Source: Trueperella bonasi (GTDB lineage Bacteria > Actinomycetota > Actinomycetes > Actinomycetales > Actinomycetaceae). From it: 64,000 nt of DNA. Positions 1 to 8,646 of this stretch are shown here, one piece after another (within the stretch, counting starts at the first letter, position 1; every line of letters starts with the position of its first letter). A program made the position numbers and the translations under genes. The notes under the pieces are model-generated. The model made no database searches, had not been told where the DNA came from, and worked only from the letters and a program-made list of their open reading frames with translations. The DNA is taken from contig NZ_JAUSQX010000001.1 of NCBI RefSeq assembly GCF_030811535.1, positions 1,116,001 to 1,180,000 of the forward strand. The letters are read 5' to 3'.

Positions 1-1431
1 CCAACCACCAACGAAAACTACCTGAGCGCACCGCTGGGTGGTCAGGAAGAAGCGGATGCAGCCGTCGCAGCAGCTAAGGCAGCATTTGACGAGGGTTCGT
101 GGGCGAACATGCTTCCGCGCGCCCGCTGGAAGATCCTCAACGCGATCGCGGACGAAGTTGCAAAGATCAACGACGAGCTCGCCGAAATCGAGTCCTTTGA
201 TTCCGGTCTGCCGATCCGCCAGGCCCGCGGCCAGGCAAACCGCGCTGCGGAGAACTTCCGCTTCTTTGCCGATCTGATCGTGGCGAATGAGGATAAGGCG
301 TTCTCGATGCCCGGCCGCCAAATTAACTACGTGAACCGCAAGCCGCACGGCGTCGCTATTTTGATTACCCCGTGGAACACGCCGTTCATGCAGGAATCGT
401 GGAAGCTCGCTCCGGCGCTCGCCTCCGGTGCCACCGTCGTGCTCAAGCCCGCCGAGTTCACCCCGGTTTCGGCCTCGTTGTGGCCGGGAATCATGGAGCG
501 CGCGGGCGTTCCCAAGGGCGTGTTTAACATTGTTTACGGTGATGGCACGACGGGCGACAAGCTCGTCACGCACCCGGATGCGCCGCTGGTGTCCTTCACC
601 GGTTCGCTTGCTACCGGCAAGAAGATCTTCGAGCGTTCCGCGCCGTACATGAAGCATCTTTCGCTTGAGCTCGGTGGTAAGTCGCCGGCCATTATTTTCG
701 AGGATGCAGACTTTGAAAAGGCTCTCGACTCCACGCTCTTTGGTGTTTTCTCGCTTAATGGTGAGCGCTGCACGGCTTCATCGCGTCTGCTGGTCCAGCG
801 TTCGATTTACGACAAGTTCGTTGAGGCCTATGCCGAGCGTGCCAAGAAGGTTGTCGTTGGCCCGCCGTCGGACGAAAAGTCGGAAATCGCGGCACTGGTT
901 CACCCGGAGCACTACGAGAAGGTCACCTCTTACATTGAAATCGGTAAGAACGAAGGCCGCCTCGTCGCCGGTGGTGGGCGCCCTGAGCACCTTCCCGAGG
1001 GCAATTACGTTGAGGCCACCGTGTTCGCGGACGTGCCGGCCGATGCCCGGATTTTCCAGGAAGAAATCTTCGGTCCCGTCGTCGCTATCACGCCTTTCGA
1101 TACGGAGGAAGAAGCGATCGAATTGGCCAACGACGTCGAATACGGGTTAGCAGCCTACGTGTGGACGAACGACATCGCCCGCGCGCATAACGTCGCCCAC
1201 CAAATCGAATCCGGCATGGTCTGGATTAACTCGCACAACGTTCGCGACCTGCGCACCCCGTTTGGCGGCGTGAAGGGTTCGGGCCTTGGCCACGAAGGTG
1301 GCTACCGCTCGCTCGACTTCTACTCCGTCCAGCAGGCCATACACGTCACCCTCGGCGACGTGCACACCACGCGTTTCGGTGCCACCGGATACGCAGACAA
1401 CGATCTTGGCCTCGGAGGACCGAGCGCCTAA
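1..1431 (+). CDS. hpaE: 5-carboxymethyl-2-hydroxymuconate semialdehyde dehydrogenase, 5'-truncated by window edge
   Basis: NAD-dependent aldehyde dehydrogenase. It should oxidise the semialdehyde made by ring cleavage of homoprotocatechuate. The frame is open from base 1, so the true start lies left of the window and an internal Met at 109 is not the start. Visible ALDH hallmarks are the TPWNTPF segment of the cofactor fold, FTGSLATGK, the catalytic Glu in LELGGKSP, the catalytic Cys in NGERCTASSR, EEIFGPVV and PFGGVKGSG near the end. The ALDH family alone does not give the substrate; the hpaE assignment rests on the extradiol dioxygenase, hydratase and aldolase that follow. A strong terminator-like hairpin lies directly after the stop, so expression of hpaD may be partly separate. 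Confidence 0.85.
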   Translation, partial: PTTNENYLSAPLGGQEEADAAVAAAKAAFDEGSWANMLPRARWKILNAIADEVAKINDELAEIESFDSGLPIRQARGQANRAAENFRFFADLIVANEDKAFSMPGRQINYVNRKPHGVAILITPWNTPFMQESWKLAPALASGATVVLKPAEFTPVSASLWPGIMERAGVPKGVFNIVYGDGTTGDKLVTHPDAPLVSFTGSLATGKKIFERSAPYMKHLSLELGGKSPAIIFEDADFEKALDSTLFGVFSLNGERCTASSRLLVQRSIYDKFVEAYAERAKKVVVGPPSDEKSEIAALVHPEHYEKVTSYIEIGKNEGRLVAGGGRPEHLPEGNYVEATVFADVPADARIFQEEIFGPVVAITPFDTEEEAIELANDVEYGLAAYVWTNDIARAHNVAHQIESGMVWINSHNVRDLRTPFGGVKGSGLGHEGGYRSLDFYSVQQAIHVTLGDVHTTRFGATGYADNDLGLGGPSA

Positions 1432-1438
1432 CACACTT

Positions 1439-1482
1439 GGCGGGCACGCCTGGTCCACCTAGCGTGCCCGCCGCTCGTTTTG
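1439..1482 (+). terminator. Hairpin terminator after hpaE
   Basis: A perfect 11-bp stem, GGCGGGCACGC paired with GCGTGCCCGCC (1439-1449 and 1462-1472), has a 12-nt loop and is followed by CTCGTTTTGA. It sits 8 bases after the hpaE stop and 60 bases before the hpaD start, so it probably ends or attenuates the upstream transcript. Confidence 0.7.
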
Positions 1483-1541
1483 AGCAATATTAAAAATCTG
1501 CCGACCCTCAACGGAGAGGCATCAGCCAAAGGAGACTGAAT

Positions 1542-2609
1542 ATGTCCGATTACACGAAGCAGCCACAGGCACCAGCACCAGATATTGTGCGTTGTGCATA
1601 CATGGAGCTCGTCGTCACCGATCTGGAAAAGTCGCGCCACTTTTACGTGGACGTTCTCAACCTGGTGGTGACTAAAGAAACCGAGGATGCGATCTACTTG
1701 CGCTCGGCCGAAGAGTTCATCCACCACAACCTGATCCTGCGCAAGGGGCCAGAGGCAGCGGTGGCGGTTTTCGCGTTCCGCGTGCGCAGTCAGGAGGAAG
1801 TGGAGAAGGCTGCGGCTTTCTACGAAGAGCTCGGTTGCGAGGTGCGCCGGGGTGATTTCGTCGACGGCGTTCGCAACGCCGTGCGTGTTGTGGATCCGCT
1901 AGGCTTCCCGTACGAGTTCTTCTTCGAGGTAGACCACGTTGAGCGTTTGGCTTGGGCATACGACCGGCAGGCTCCAGGTGAACTCGTGCGCCTTGATCAC
2001 TTTAACCAGGTCACACCAGATGTGCCAAACGCGGTTAAGTACATGGAAAATCTTGGCTTCCGCGTTACGGAAGATATCAAGGACGATGAGGGAACGACGT
2101 ACGCCGCTTGGGTACGCCGCAAGCCCACTGTTCATGACACCGCCATGACAGGTGGAGATGGCCCGCGCATGCACCATATCGCGTTCGCAACCCACGAAAA
2201 GCACAACATTCTCGCGATCTGCGATAAGCTCGGCGCCCTGCGCATGTCCGATCAGATCGAGCGTGGCCCCGGCCGCCACGGCGTCTCCAACGCCTTCTAC
2301 CTGTACCTGCGCGATCCGGATGGCCACCGCGTTGAAATTTACACCCAGGACTACTGGACCGGTGATCCGGACAACCCAGTCGTCACGTGGGACGTTCATG
2401 ACAACCAGCGTCGTGACTGGTGGGGCACGCCCGTCGTACCGTCCTGGTACACGGACGCCTCGCGCGTGCTCGACCTCGACGGCAACCTCCAGCCGCTCGT
2501 CGAGCGCACCGACGCACGCGAAATGGACGTCACCATTGGTGCGGACGGCTTCTCCTATACCCGCAAGGGCGATGAAGAGAAGGGCTTCAAGCTAGGAGAA
2601 CAAATCTGA
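1542..2609 (+). CDS. hpaD: 3,4-dihydroxyphenylacetate (homoprotocatechuate) 2,3-dioxygenase
   Basis: Type I (vicinal oxygen chelate) extradiol dioxygenase that opens the ring of homoprotocatechuate to 5-carboxymethyl-2-hydroxymuconate semialdehyde. The 355-residue length is close to that of the well-studied Brevibacterium fuscum enzyme. Two tandem VOC modules are visible (about 15-130 and 148-270). The expected metal triad is present as His153 (LDHFNQV), His212 (RMHHIAF) and Glu265 (HRVEIY), and the second-sphere acid-base His is His198 (TVHDTA). ATG at 1542 follows the ribosome-binding site AAGGAGAC. The stop shares one base with the start of the following transporter gene (TGATG), which implies translational coupling. 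Function is well supported by residues and neighbours. Confidence 0.93.
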   Translation: MSDYTKQPQAPAPDIVRCAYMELVVTDLEKSRHFYVDVLNLVVTKETEDAIYLRSAEEFIHHNLILRKGPEAAVAVFAFRVRSQEEVEKAAAFYEELGCEVRRGDFVDGVRNAVRVVDPLGFPYEFFFEVDHVERLAWAYDRQAPGELVRLDHFNQVTPDVPNAVKYMENLGFRVTEDIKDDEGTTYAAWVRRKPTVHDTAMTGGDGPRMHHIAFATHEKHNILAICDKLGALRMSDQIERGPGRHGVSNAFYLYLRDPDGHRVEIYTQDYWTGDPDNPVVTWDVHDNQRRDWWGTPVVPSWYTDASRVLDLDGNLQPLVERTDAREMDVTIGADGFSYTRKGDEEKGFKLGEQI

Positions 2610-4048
2610 TGGCACCAGAAGCACATCCACACAACCGCGAGGACCTCGTTCTTTCAACCAAGAAGAGCGAAGATCGTCGCGTTGCCGTTGGCACACTCGT
2701 TGGCACCGCCGTCGAATGGTACGACTTCTTCATCTATGCGAACGCGGCGGCAATCGTTTTTGCGCCGCTGTTCTTCGATCCGTTCGTTCAGGGCGCGGGA
2801 GAAATTGCCGGCCGACTAATTTCCTTCGCGACGGTCGGTATTTCCTTCTTCTTCCGCCCGCTTGGCGCTGCGATTGCAGGCCACTACGGCGATAAGCTCG
2901 GCCGCAAAGCCATGCTCGTCGCCACCCTGCTAATGATGGGTATTGCCACCTTTGTGATCGGCTTGCTGCCCACGTACGCAAGCGCGGGCGTCATCGCACC
3001 GATCGCACTGCTTATCCTCCGTATTTTGCAGGGCCTAGCGGCCGGCGGGGAATGGGGCGGTGCGGCTCTCATGGCCGTCGAACACGCACCCGTGAAAAAG
3101 CGTGGCCTGTACGGCGGCTTCCCGCAGATCGGCGTGCCGCTAGGCATGCTGATGGCAACTCTCGTGCTGACTGTCGTATCCGTGCTGACCACCGACGAGC
3201 AGTTCATGAGCTGGGGTTGGCGAGTGCCCTTCCTCTTCTCGCTCGTTTTGATCGGCATCGGCATGTGGATCCGCCTCGGCGTTTCCGAATCGCCAGTCAT
3301 GGAAGAAATTCGTGAAGCGGACGAGAAGGACGAACAGGTTCGCCTCCCGATCGTTGACATGTTCAAGACCGCCTGGAAGCCGCTCATCCAAAGCGCGCTC
3401 GTCTTCGCCGGAAACGGTGTAGCAGGCTATATGATCACCGGCGGCTTCATCCTGTCTTACACCACGCAAGATCGCGGCCTAGATCGGGACACGATCCTGA
3501 ACTTCATCTCGATCACGGCCGTCATGTGGATCATCTCCACAATCTTCTCGGCATGGCTTTCGGACAAGATCGGCCGCAAGCCCGTGTACATGATCGGCTT
3601 CGTCATCCAGATCGTTTGGGTATGGGTACTGTTCGGCTTCGTCCAAAACGGCACCATGACCCAGATCCTGCTCGGAATGCTGGTGTGGGCAATACCCATT
3701 GGCTTCACCTACGGTCCGCAAGCGGCAATGTTCGCCGAAATGTTCCCGGCGAAGATCCGCTACTCGGGTGCAGGCCTCGGTAACGCCTTCGGCGCGATCC
3801 TCGGCGGCGCATTCGCTCCGCTCATCGCCACTTACCTTGTGGCGCAGACTGGCACAACGAACTCGGTGGCAATCTACATCGCGATCGTCACGGTTGTTGC
3901 GGCGATCGCGCTCGTGACCATTCCGAATTCAACCGGCCGCGACCTCAGCCCGGCAGCCGACGGCGAAATCAACGCCGAGATCGAAAAGATCGCGGCCGAA
4001 GAAGAGGGCGTCATCGAAACAACCTTCGAACGCGGAGCTGGTTTCTAA
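2609..4048 (+). CDS. MFS transporter, metabolite:H+ symporter (MHS) type; probable aromatic acid uptake
   Basis: A 479-residue, 12-helix membrane protein of the major facilitator superfamily. The start of the fold, GTAVEWYDFFIYANAAA, and GDKLGRKAML in the loop between helices 2 and 3 are typical of the MHS (ShiA/ProP/KgtP-like) branch of proton symporters. A second GRKP motif follows helix 8. It overlaps hpaD by one base and lies inside the homoprotocatechuate cluster, so import of hydroxyphenylacetate or a related aromatic acid is the natural inference; the substrate is not shown by sequence. The C-terminal 40 residues are charged and cytoplasmic. Confidence 0.85.
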   Translation: MAPEAHPHNREDLVLSTKKSEDRRVAVGTLVGTAVEWYDFFIYANAAAIVFAPLFFDPFVQGAGEIAGRLISFATVGISFFFRPLGAAIAGHYGDKLGRKAMLVATLLMMGIATFVIGLLPTYASAGVIAPIALLILRILQGLAAGGEWGGAALMAVEHAPVKKRGLYGGFPQIGVPLGMLMATLVLTVVSVLTTDEQFMSWGWRVPFLFSLVLIGIGMWIRLGVSESPVMEEIREADEKDEQVRLPIVDMFKTAWKPLIQSALVFAGNGVAGYMITGGFILSYTTQDRGLDRDTILNFISITAVMWIISTIFSAWLSDKIGRKPVYMIGFVIQIVWVWVLFGFVQNGTMTQILLGMLVWAIPIGFTYGPQAAMFAEMFPAKIRYSGAGLGNAFGAILGGAFAPLIATYLVAQTGTTNSVAIYIAIVTVVAAIALVTIPNSTGRDLSPAADGEINAEIEKIAAEEEGVIETTFERGAGF

Positions 4049-4056
4049 GGTTACAC

Positions 4057-4080
4057 GTAGAATCTCTACAGAGATTCAAC
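4057..4080. promoter_or_regulatory. Candidate GntR operator palindrome
   Basis: AATCTCTA/CAGAGATT (4061-4076) is a perfect 16-bp palindrome. It extends to a near-perfect 24-bp one with GTAG on the left and CAAC on the right. It lies in the gap between the transporter gene and the GntR regulator gene. FCD-type GntR proteins bind short palindromes, often with GT...AC ends, so autoregulation is plausible. Confidence 0.45.
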
Positions 4081-4085
4081 CAAAG

Positions 4086-4111
4086 CTGTGGGGCCATTCC
4101 CGGCCCCACAG
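4086..4111. terminator. Perfect hairpin before the GntR gene (terminator or attenuator)
   Basis: CTGTGGGGCC (4086-4095) pairs perfectly with GGCCCCACAG (4102-4111) over a 6-nt loop. It is followed by CAACAACAAG rather than a T-run, so it is not a classical intrinsic terminator. It occupies the bases before the purine-rich ribosome-binding region of the regulator gene, which argues against the upstream GTG at 4088 as a start. Confidence 0.5.
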
Positions 4112-4135
4112 CAACAACAAGAAAGTAGAAAGTCC

Positions 4136-4789
4136 ATGGGAATGCAGAAGTCGAAATCCGCCGGAGTATACGAGGCCGTCCGAGAAGCCATCGTAACCGG
4201 CCGGTTCTCGCCAGGCTACAAGCTGACCATCAGCACGCTAGCCAAAGAGTTCGGCGTATCTGCTGTTCCCGTGCGTGAAGCCATCCGCTGGCTTCAGGCA
4301 GAAGGACTCGTCGAATACACCCATAATGTCGGTGCGCAAGTCACGCACGTGGATGTTTCAGGCTACGCGGATGCGCTGCGGGTTCTCGCACTGCTTGAAG
4401 GTATGGCGACGGCGTCGTCGGCACCTTACCTGAACGAAAGCCACATCGACGAGGCGCGTAAACTCAATGAGGACATGCGCTACCTCGTCGACGCCCCGGT
4501 TTTTGATTCGGCGAACTACCGCAAACTCAACAACGATTTTCACGCGGTGTTGACTTCGCAATGCCCTAATCCTCGCCTCATTGACTTGATGAATATAGAA
4601 GCGGAGCGGGTTTCGCTGATGCGCCGCACGTCATTCGAATTCGACGAGCAGCGCTCGACGTCCTCCGTCGAACAGCATTCGCATCTGCTGAAACTTATGA
4701 CAACTGGCGCAACGGCCCAGGAGATCGAGGCCTACGCCCGCGCGCACAAGTTGGAGTCGCTGGAGCGATCACTCCGGGACGCCGCATAG
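4136..4789 (+). CDS. GntR-family (FCD/FadR subfamily) transcriptional regulator
   Basis: About 217 residues: an N-terminal winged helix-turn-helix (residues 10-70, with the GntR-typical VPVREAIRWLQAEGLVE) and an all-helical C-terminal FCD ligand domain. The ATG at 4136 is preferred because it follows the purine-rich AGAAAGTAGAAAG. The in-frame GTG at 4088 would place a perfect hairpin inside the coding region. It sits between the transporter and the flavoprotein hydroxylase genes and is the only regulator in the cluster. It therefore probably controls homoprotocatechuate catabolism in response to a pathway acid, and may bind the palindrome just upstream. Ligand unknown. Confidence 0.85.
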   Translation: MGMQKSKSAGVYEAVREAIVTGRFSPGYKLTISTLAKEFGVSAVPVREAIRWLQAEGLVEYTHNVGAQVTHVDVSGYADALRVLALLEGMATASSAPYLNESHIDEARKLNEDMRYLVDAPVFDSANYRKLNNDFHAVLTSQCPNPRLIDLMNIEAERVSLMRRTSFEFDEQRSTSSVEQHSHLLKLMTTGATAQEIEAYARAHKLESLERSLRDAA

Positions 4790-4805
4790 ATGAAAGGTTT
4801 TTACA

Positions 4806-6746
4806 GTGCAATTTCACCACCACGGTTACATTTCCGAAGATCCCCGCGTCAAAATTGTTGACGACGCTTGCGTTGACCGCAATCCGGACCTGCCCGACGA
4901 AGTAGATGTTCTGATCGTGGGCTCGGGCCCCGCCGGAATGATCACGGCCGCGCAGCTGTCAGTTTTCCCTGATATTGAGGCAAGGATTATTGATAAGCGC
5001 GACGGGCGGCTGCCGCTTGGTCACGCGGACGGTATCCAGTCCCGTTCGGTCGAAACTTTCCAAGCTTTCGGTTTTGCCGAGGAAATCATTGAAGAAGGCT
5101 ACAGAATTACGGAGACGGCGTTCTGGAAGCCCGATCCAGACAACCCCGATCACATTGTGCGTACCGGTTGGACTGACGACGACCCGTCCGGGCTTTCCGA
5201 ATTCCCGCACCTGATTGTGAACCAGGCCCGCGTACTCGACTATTTCCGCCGCTTCATGAGCCGTCAATCCTCGCGTATGCCGGTCAATTTCGGCTGGGAT
5301 TTCGTGACCCTCAAGATCAATGAAGGTGAGGAATACCCGGTTGAGTGCGAGATCATCGGAAGCGGTGCCGATAACGAAGGTGAGAAGCGGACGGTACGTG
5401 CCAAGTACGTCGTCGGCGGAGACGGCGCCCGCTCCAACGTACGCGCAGCGATCGGCGCAAAGAATTCCCGCGTGATCTCCAACCACGCGTGGGGCGTGGC
5501 CGATATCCTCGTGGATACGGACTTCCCGGATGCGATGACGAAGGCGATCATTAACTCCAGCCACGGATCGATCCTCCACATTCCACGCGAGGGCGGCTAC
5601 TTATTCCGTACCTACGTGGATCTTGGCGAGGTACCGGAAGACGACAACCACCAGGTCCGCAACACTCCGCTCGAAGAAATCGTGGCCAAGGGCAACCGCA
5701 TCATGGCTCCGTACTCCTACGAAGTTAAAGAGGTTGCCTGGTGGTCGGTCTACGAAGTTGGGCACCGGGTAACCGAACGTTTCGACGACGTGCTACCGGA
5801 AAACCGCGGCTCGCAAGATCCGCGCGTGTTCATCGCTGGCGATGCCTGCCATACCCATTCGGCGAAGGCAGGCCAGGGCATGAACGTGTCCATGCAGGAC
5901 GGCTTCAACCTCGGTTGGAAGCTCGCCCAGGTGCTGCGCGGATACTCCTCGCCGGCACTGCTCAATACCTATAATTCCGAGCGTCAGCCAGTGGCGCAGG
6001 ACTTGATCGATTTTGATCTCGAGTGGTCGAGCCGCATGGCTGCCACTGCTGCGGACGATGAGTCGATCGAGGAATTCTACGTTCGTACGTGGGAGTTCCC
6101 ATCCGGGTTTAGAACCGAGTACCCGCCGTCGTTGCTGATCGCCTCCGATGCGAAGCAGGAGTTGGCCACCGGATACCCGCTGGGCAAGCGCTTTAAGTCG
6201 GCGCGCGTCATGCGCCGCTCGGACGCTCATGACGTCCACCTTGGCCACCTGCACGAGGCGGACGGCCGCTGGCGGATCTACGTGTTCGCCGATCGCCCGA
6301 AGGCCGACGCGCAAGATTCAAAGGTACGTGCGTTCGGTGACTGGCTCGAAAATTCGCCGGACTCTCCGGTTGTGCGGCATACCAAGCCGGGCGACGACGT
6401 CAACTCGGTATTTGACGTGAAGGTGATCTACCAGCAGCCGCACCGCGAGTTCGAACTTGGTGATGCGCCGGAGATTTTCCGGCCGCGCGTTGGAAAGTGG
6501 CAGCTCGAAGATAAGAATCAGGTGTTCGGTATCATCCACCACCCGGGTATTCCCGAGAAGCGCGATGCGGTGGTTCCGATGACGACCAATCTATTCCAGA
6601 AGGAAGACATCTTCGACATGCGTGGTATCTCCCGCGATGGTGCAGTTATCGTGGTTCGCCCCGACATGTACGTGGCGCACATTGCCTCGCTGGAAGACAC
6701 ACAGTCCATCGCGGATTTCTTCGCTCCGATTTTTGATCTGAGCTAA
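4806..6746 (+). CDS. FAD-dependent aromatic hydroxylase (phenol 2-monooxygenase / 3-hydroxybenzoate 4-hydroxylase type)
   Basis: A 646-residue one-component flavoprotein monooxygenase. The Rossmann FAD motif VGSGPAGM is near residue 40, the DG motif GGDGARSNVR near 205, and the GD motif IAGDACHTHSAKAGQGMN near 350. The last 170 residues form the thioredoxin-like domain typical of phenol hydroxylase and MobA. Start is GTG at 4806, preceded by GAAAGG. Inside a homoprotocatechuate operon this enzyme most likely adds the second ring hydroxyl to a monohydroxyphenylacetate (3- or 4-isomer), a job done in many bacteria by two-component HpaBC, which is absent here. Hydroxylation of 3-hydroxybenzoate or phenol is the alternative; substrate is not settled. 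Confidence 0.8.
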   Translation: MQFHHHGYISEDPRVKIVDDACVDRNPDLPDEVDVLIVGSGPAGMITAAQLSVFPDIEARIIDKRDGRLPLGHADGIQSRSVETFQAFGFAEEIIEEGYRITETAFWKPDPDNPDHIVRTGWTDDDPSGLSEFPHLIVNQARVLDYFRRFMSRQSSRMPVNFGWDFVTLKINEGEEYPVECEIIGSGADNEGEKRTVRAKYVVGGDGARSNVRAAIGAKNSRVISNHAWGVADILVDTDFPDAMTKAIINSSHGSILHIPREGGYLFRTYVDLGEVPEDDNHQVRNTPLEEIVAKGNRIMAPYSYEVKEVAWWSVYEVGHRVTERFDDVLPENRGSQDPRVFIAGDACHTHSAKAGQGMNVSMQDGFNLGWKLAQVLRGYSSPALLNTYNSERQPVAQDLIDFDLEWSSRMAATAADDESIEEFYVRTWEFPSGFRTEYPPSLLIASDAKQELATGYPLGKRFKSARVMRRSDAHDVHLGHLHEADGRWRIYVFADRPKADAQDSKVRAFGDWLENSPDSPVVRHTKPGDDVNSVFDVKVIYQQPHREFELGDAPEIFRPRVGKWQLEDKNQVFGIIHHPGIPEKRDAVVPMTTNLFQKEDIFDMRGISRDGAVIVVRPDMYVAHIASLEDTQSIADFFAPIFDLS

Positions 6747-6772
6747 GCGCTGCTGGATGGAATCTTGCTTTG

Positions 6773-6803
6773 GGTGGCCGCTCGCGATCCGCGGGCGGCC
6801 ACC
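6773..6803 (+). other. Intercistronic hairpin before hpaH
   Basis: GGTGGCCGC (6773-6781) pairs with GCGGCCACC (6795-6803) across a 13-nt loop. There is no T-run after it, so it is more likely an RNA processing or stability hairpin than a full terminator. Confidence 0.4.
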
Positions 6804-6831
6804 GGAGCAACGATCATTGAAAAGGGACATC

Positions 6832-7617
6832 ATGCTTGAAAAATCAGTACTTGAAGAGATTGCGGCCGAGTTGGCCGAGGCTGATCGCACGCGCAGTGTG
6901 ATGCCTCGAATTACCGCACGCTACCCGGAGGCCACGGTAGAGGACAGCTACGCTATTCAGGCCGCGTGGCGCGATCGTGAAGTTGCCGCTGGCCGGAAGA
7001 TCGTGGGCCGGAAGATCGGGCTCACGTCGAAGGCCATGCAGGCTGCGACTGGGATTTCGGAGCCGGATTACGGCGTTATGTTTGAAGACACGGTGTATGA
7101 AAACGGTTCCGTGATCGACTATGACCGGTTCTTGAATGTTCGCATCGAGGTGGAACTGGCGTTTGTGCTCAAGGATTCACTCGAGGGGCCGAACTGCACG
7201 TTGTTCGACGTGTTGCGGGCCACCGAATACGTGACCCCTGCGCTGGAGATTCTCAACTCGCATATCGAGCTTGAGGGGCGGACCATCGTGGATACGATCT
7301 CGGACAATGCGGCTTATGGCGGGATGATCTTGGGCGGAAATCCCACCCGGCCGGAAGACATCGACCTGCGGTGGGTGGGTGCGCTCTTGTATAAGAACGA
7401 GACGATCGAGGAGACCGGCGTTGCCGCCGGGGTTCTCAACCATCCGGCAACCGGCGTGGCGTGGCTGGCGAATAAATTCCACCAGCACGGGGATCGTTTG
7501 GAGGCCGGCGAGATTATTCTGGCCGGATCTTTCACGCGGCCCATGTGGGTTGAGCGCGGCGATACTGTTCTATGTGATTACGGGCCGATGGGGACGATCT
7601 CATGTCGTTTCGTGTAG
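6832..7617 (+). CDS. hpaH: 2-oxohept-4-ene-1,7-dioate hydratase
   Basis: About 261 residues, the usual size for HpaH/MhpD-type hydratases. In homoprotocatechuate breakdown the enzyme adds water to 2-oxohept-4-ene-1,7-dioate. Family marks are GRKIGLTSKAMQ near residue 60, GVMFEDTV, the metal-site region VRIEVELAFVL, ALEILNSHIE and the C-terminal GDTVLCDYGPMGTISCRF. ATG at 6832 follows AAAAGGGAC; an upstream ATG at 6757 would put the intercistronic hairpin inside the gene. The end overlaps the aldolase start by 16 bases. The related vinylpyruvate hydratase role is possible from sequence alone, but the neighbours favour HpaH. Confidence 0.88.
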   Translation: MLEKSVLEEIAAELAEADRTRSVMPRITARYPEATVEDSYAIQAAWRDREVAAGRKIVGRKIGLTSKAMQAATGISEPDYGVMFEDTVYENGSVIDYDRFLNVRIEVELAFVLKDSLEGPNCTLFDVLRATEYVTPALEILNSHIELEGRTIVDTISDNAAYGGMILGGNPTRPEDIDLRWVGALLYKNETIEETGVAAGVLNHPATGVAWLANKFHQHGDRLEAGEIILAGSFTRPMWVERGDTVLCDYGPMGTISCRFV

Positions 7618-8459
7618 AACTTCCCCCGACTTTTGCGCAGAGGCTTTCTGAGCAGCGCGGCGCGGACTTAGGTCAGCCGCACGGCGGAGGGCGTTCGCTT
7701 ATCGGCATGTGGGTAACCTCAGGCTCGCAGGTGAACGCCGAGATTGCGGCCGGTTCCGGGCTTGACTGGATTTTGATCGACGGCGAGCACGCGCCGCTTT
7801 CGCTGGCGGACATCCAGGGGCAGTTGCAGGCGATTGCACCCTATCCGGCTACGCCGGTTGTGCGCGTGCCGTTTAACGATCAGGTGATGATCAAACAGTA
7901 TCTCGACTTAGGCGCGCAGAACCTGTTGGTGCCAATGGTGCATACTGCGGACGACGCCCGGGCAGCTGTGCGTTCGCTGCGGTATCCGCCGGAGGGCGTG
8001 CGCGGGGTTGGTTCGGCGCTCGCGCGCGGGGCCCGGTGGAACCGGGTTGAAAACTATTTGACTCGTGCCAACGATGAGCTCGTTTCGCTGATTGTGCAGA
8101 TCGAATCGGCCGAGGCTGTTGAAAACGCGCAGGCTATTGCCGAGGTTGACGGCGTTGATGCCATCTTTATCGGACCTTCCGATCTGGCTGCCTCGATGGG
8201 GCTGATTGGTCAGCAGGGCCATCCCGATGTGGTCGCCAATGTTCACAAAGCAATCGAAGCCGGGCGCGCGGCTGGCAAGCCGGTTGGGATCAATGCCTTC
8301 GATCCGAAGCTGGCGAATAGTTATATCGATGCCGGGATTGATTTCATCCTGGTCGGGGCGGATGTGGCGATCTTGGCCCGGCAATCCGAGGCTTTGGCCG
8401 TGCAGTACATAGACGCCCGCGAGGGTAGGGATGCAGGCGAGGAGCCAGATTCTTACTAG
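7602..8459 (+). CDS. hpaI: 4-hydroxy-2-oxoheptane-1,7-dioate aldolase (HpcH/HpaI family)
   Basis: Class II pyruvate aldolase that splits 4-hydroxy-2-oxoheptanedioate into pyruvate and succinic semialdehyde, the last step of the pathway. Catalytic and metal residues of the HpaI family are visible: His63 in DGEHAP, Arg88 in VVRVP, Glu168 in QIESAEAV and Asp194 in IGPSDLAASMG. At 285 residues it is about 20 longer than E. coli HpaI, mainly at the N-terminus, so a later start cannot be excluded. It overlaps hpaH by 16 bases. A palindromic terminator-like repeat begins 19 bases after the stop, probably closing the operon. Confidence 0.9.
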   Translation: MSFRVELPPTFAQRLSEQRGADLGQPHGGGRSLIGMWVTSGSQVNAEIAAGSGLDWILIDGEHAPLSLADIQGQLQAIAPYPATPVVRVPFNDQVMIKQYLDLGAQNLLVPMVHTADDARAAVRSLRYPPEGVRGVGSALARGARWNRVENYLTRANDELVSLIVQIESAEAVENAQAIAEVDGVDAIFIGPSDLAASMGLIGQQGHPDVVANVHKAIEAGRAAGKPVGINAFDPKLANSYIDAGIDFILVGADVAILARQSEALAVQYIDAREGRDAGEEPDSY

Positions 8460-8477
8460 GGCTTTAGGCCTCGTGAC

Positions 8478-8543
8478 ATTTGAGGGACGAATCCGGGCCG
8501 ATCTTCGTATTTAGCAAGATCTGGCTGGGTTCGTCCCTCAAAT
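8478..8543. repeat. Palindromic terminator repeat, copy A
   Basis: A 66-bp near-continuous palindrome. The outer arms are TTTGAGGGACGAA / TTCGTCCCTCAAA and the inner arms GATCTT / AAGATC. It is followed by ATTTTTG, so it should act as a terminator for the hpa operon. Copies at 12360-12419 and 52600-52664 share the outer GAGGGACGA block and the inner CGATCTTCG block. Confidence 0.75.
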
Positions 8544-8646
8544 TTTTGTTCTCGAAAATATTTGGCGCTTTTCTGCGTTAGTGCGCAAGGGTGCTCATAG
8601 TCCTAAACTGGGAAAGATGAAACCCGCACATTAGGTAGGTTGCAAT

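Noticed and set aside
4959-5579. 206-residue frame opposite the flavoprotein hydroxylase gene
   Set aside because: Shadow of a well-supported gene; no family pattern and codon bias follows the opposite strand.
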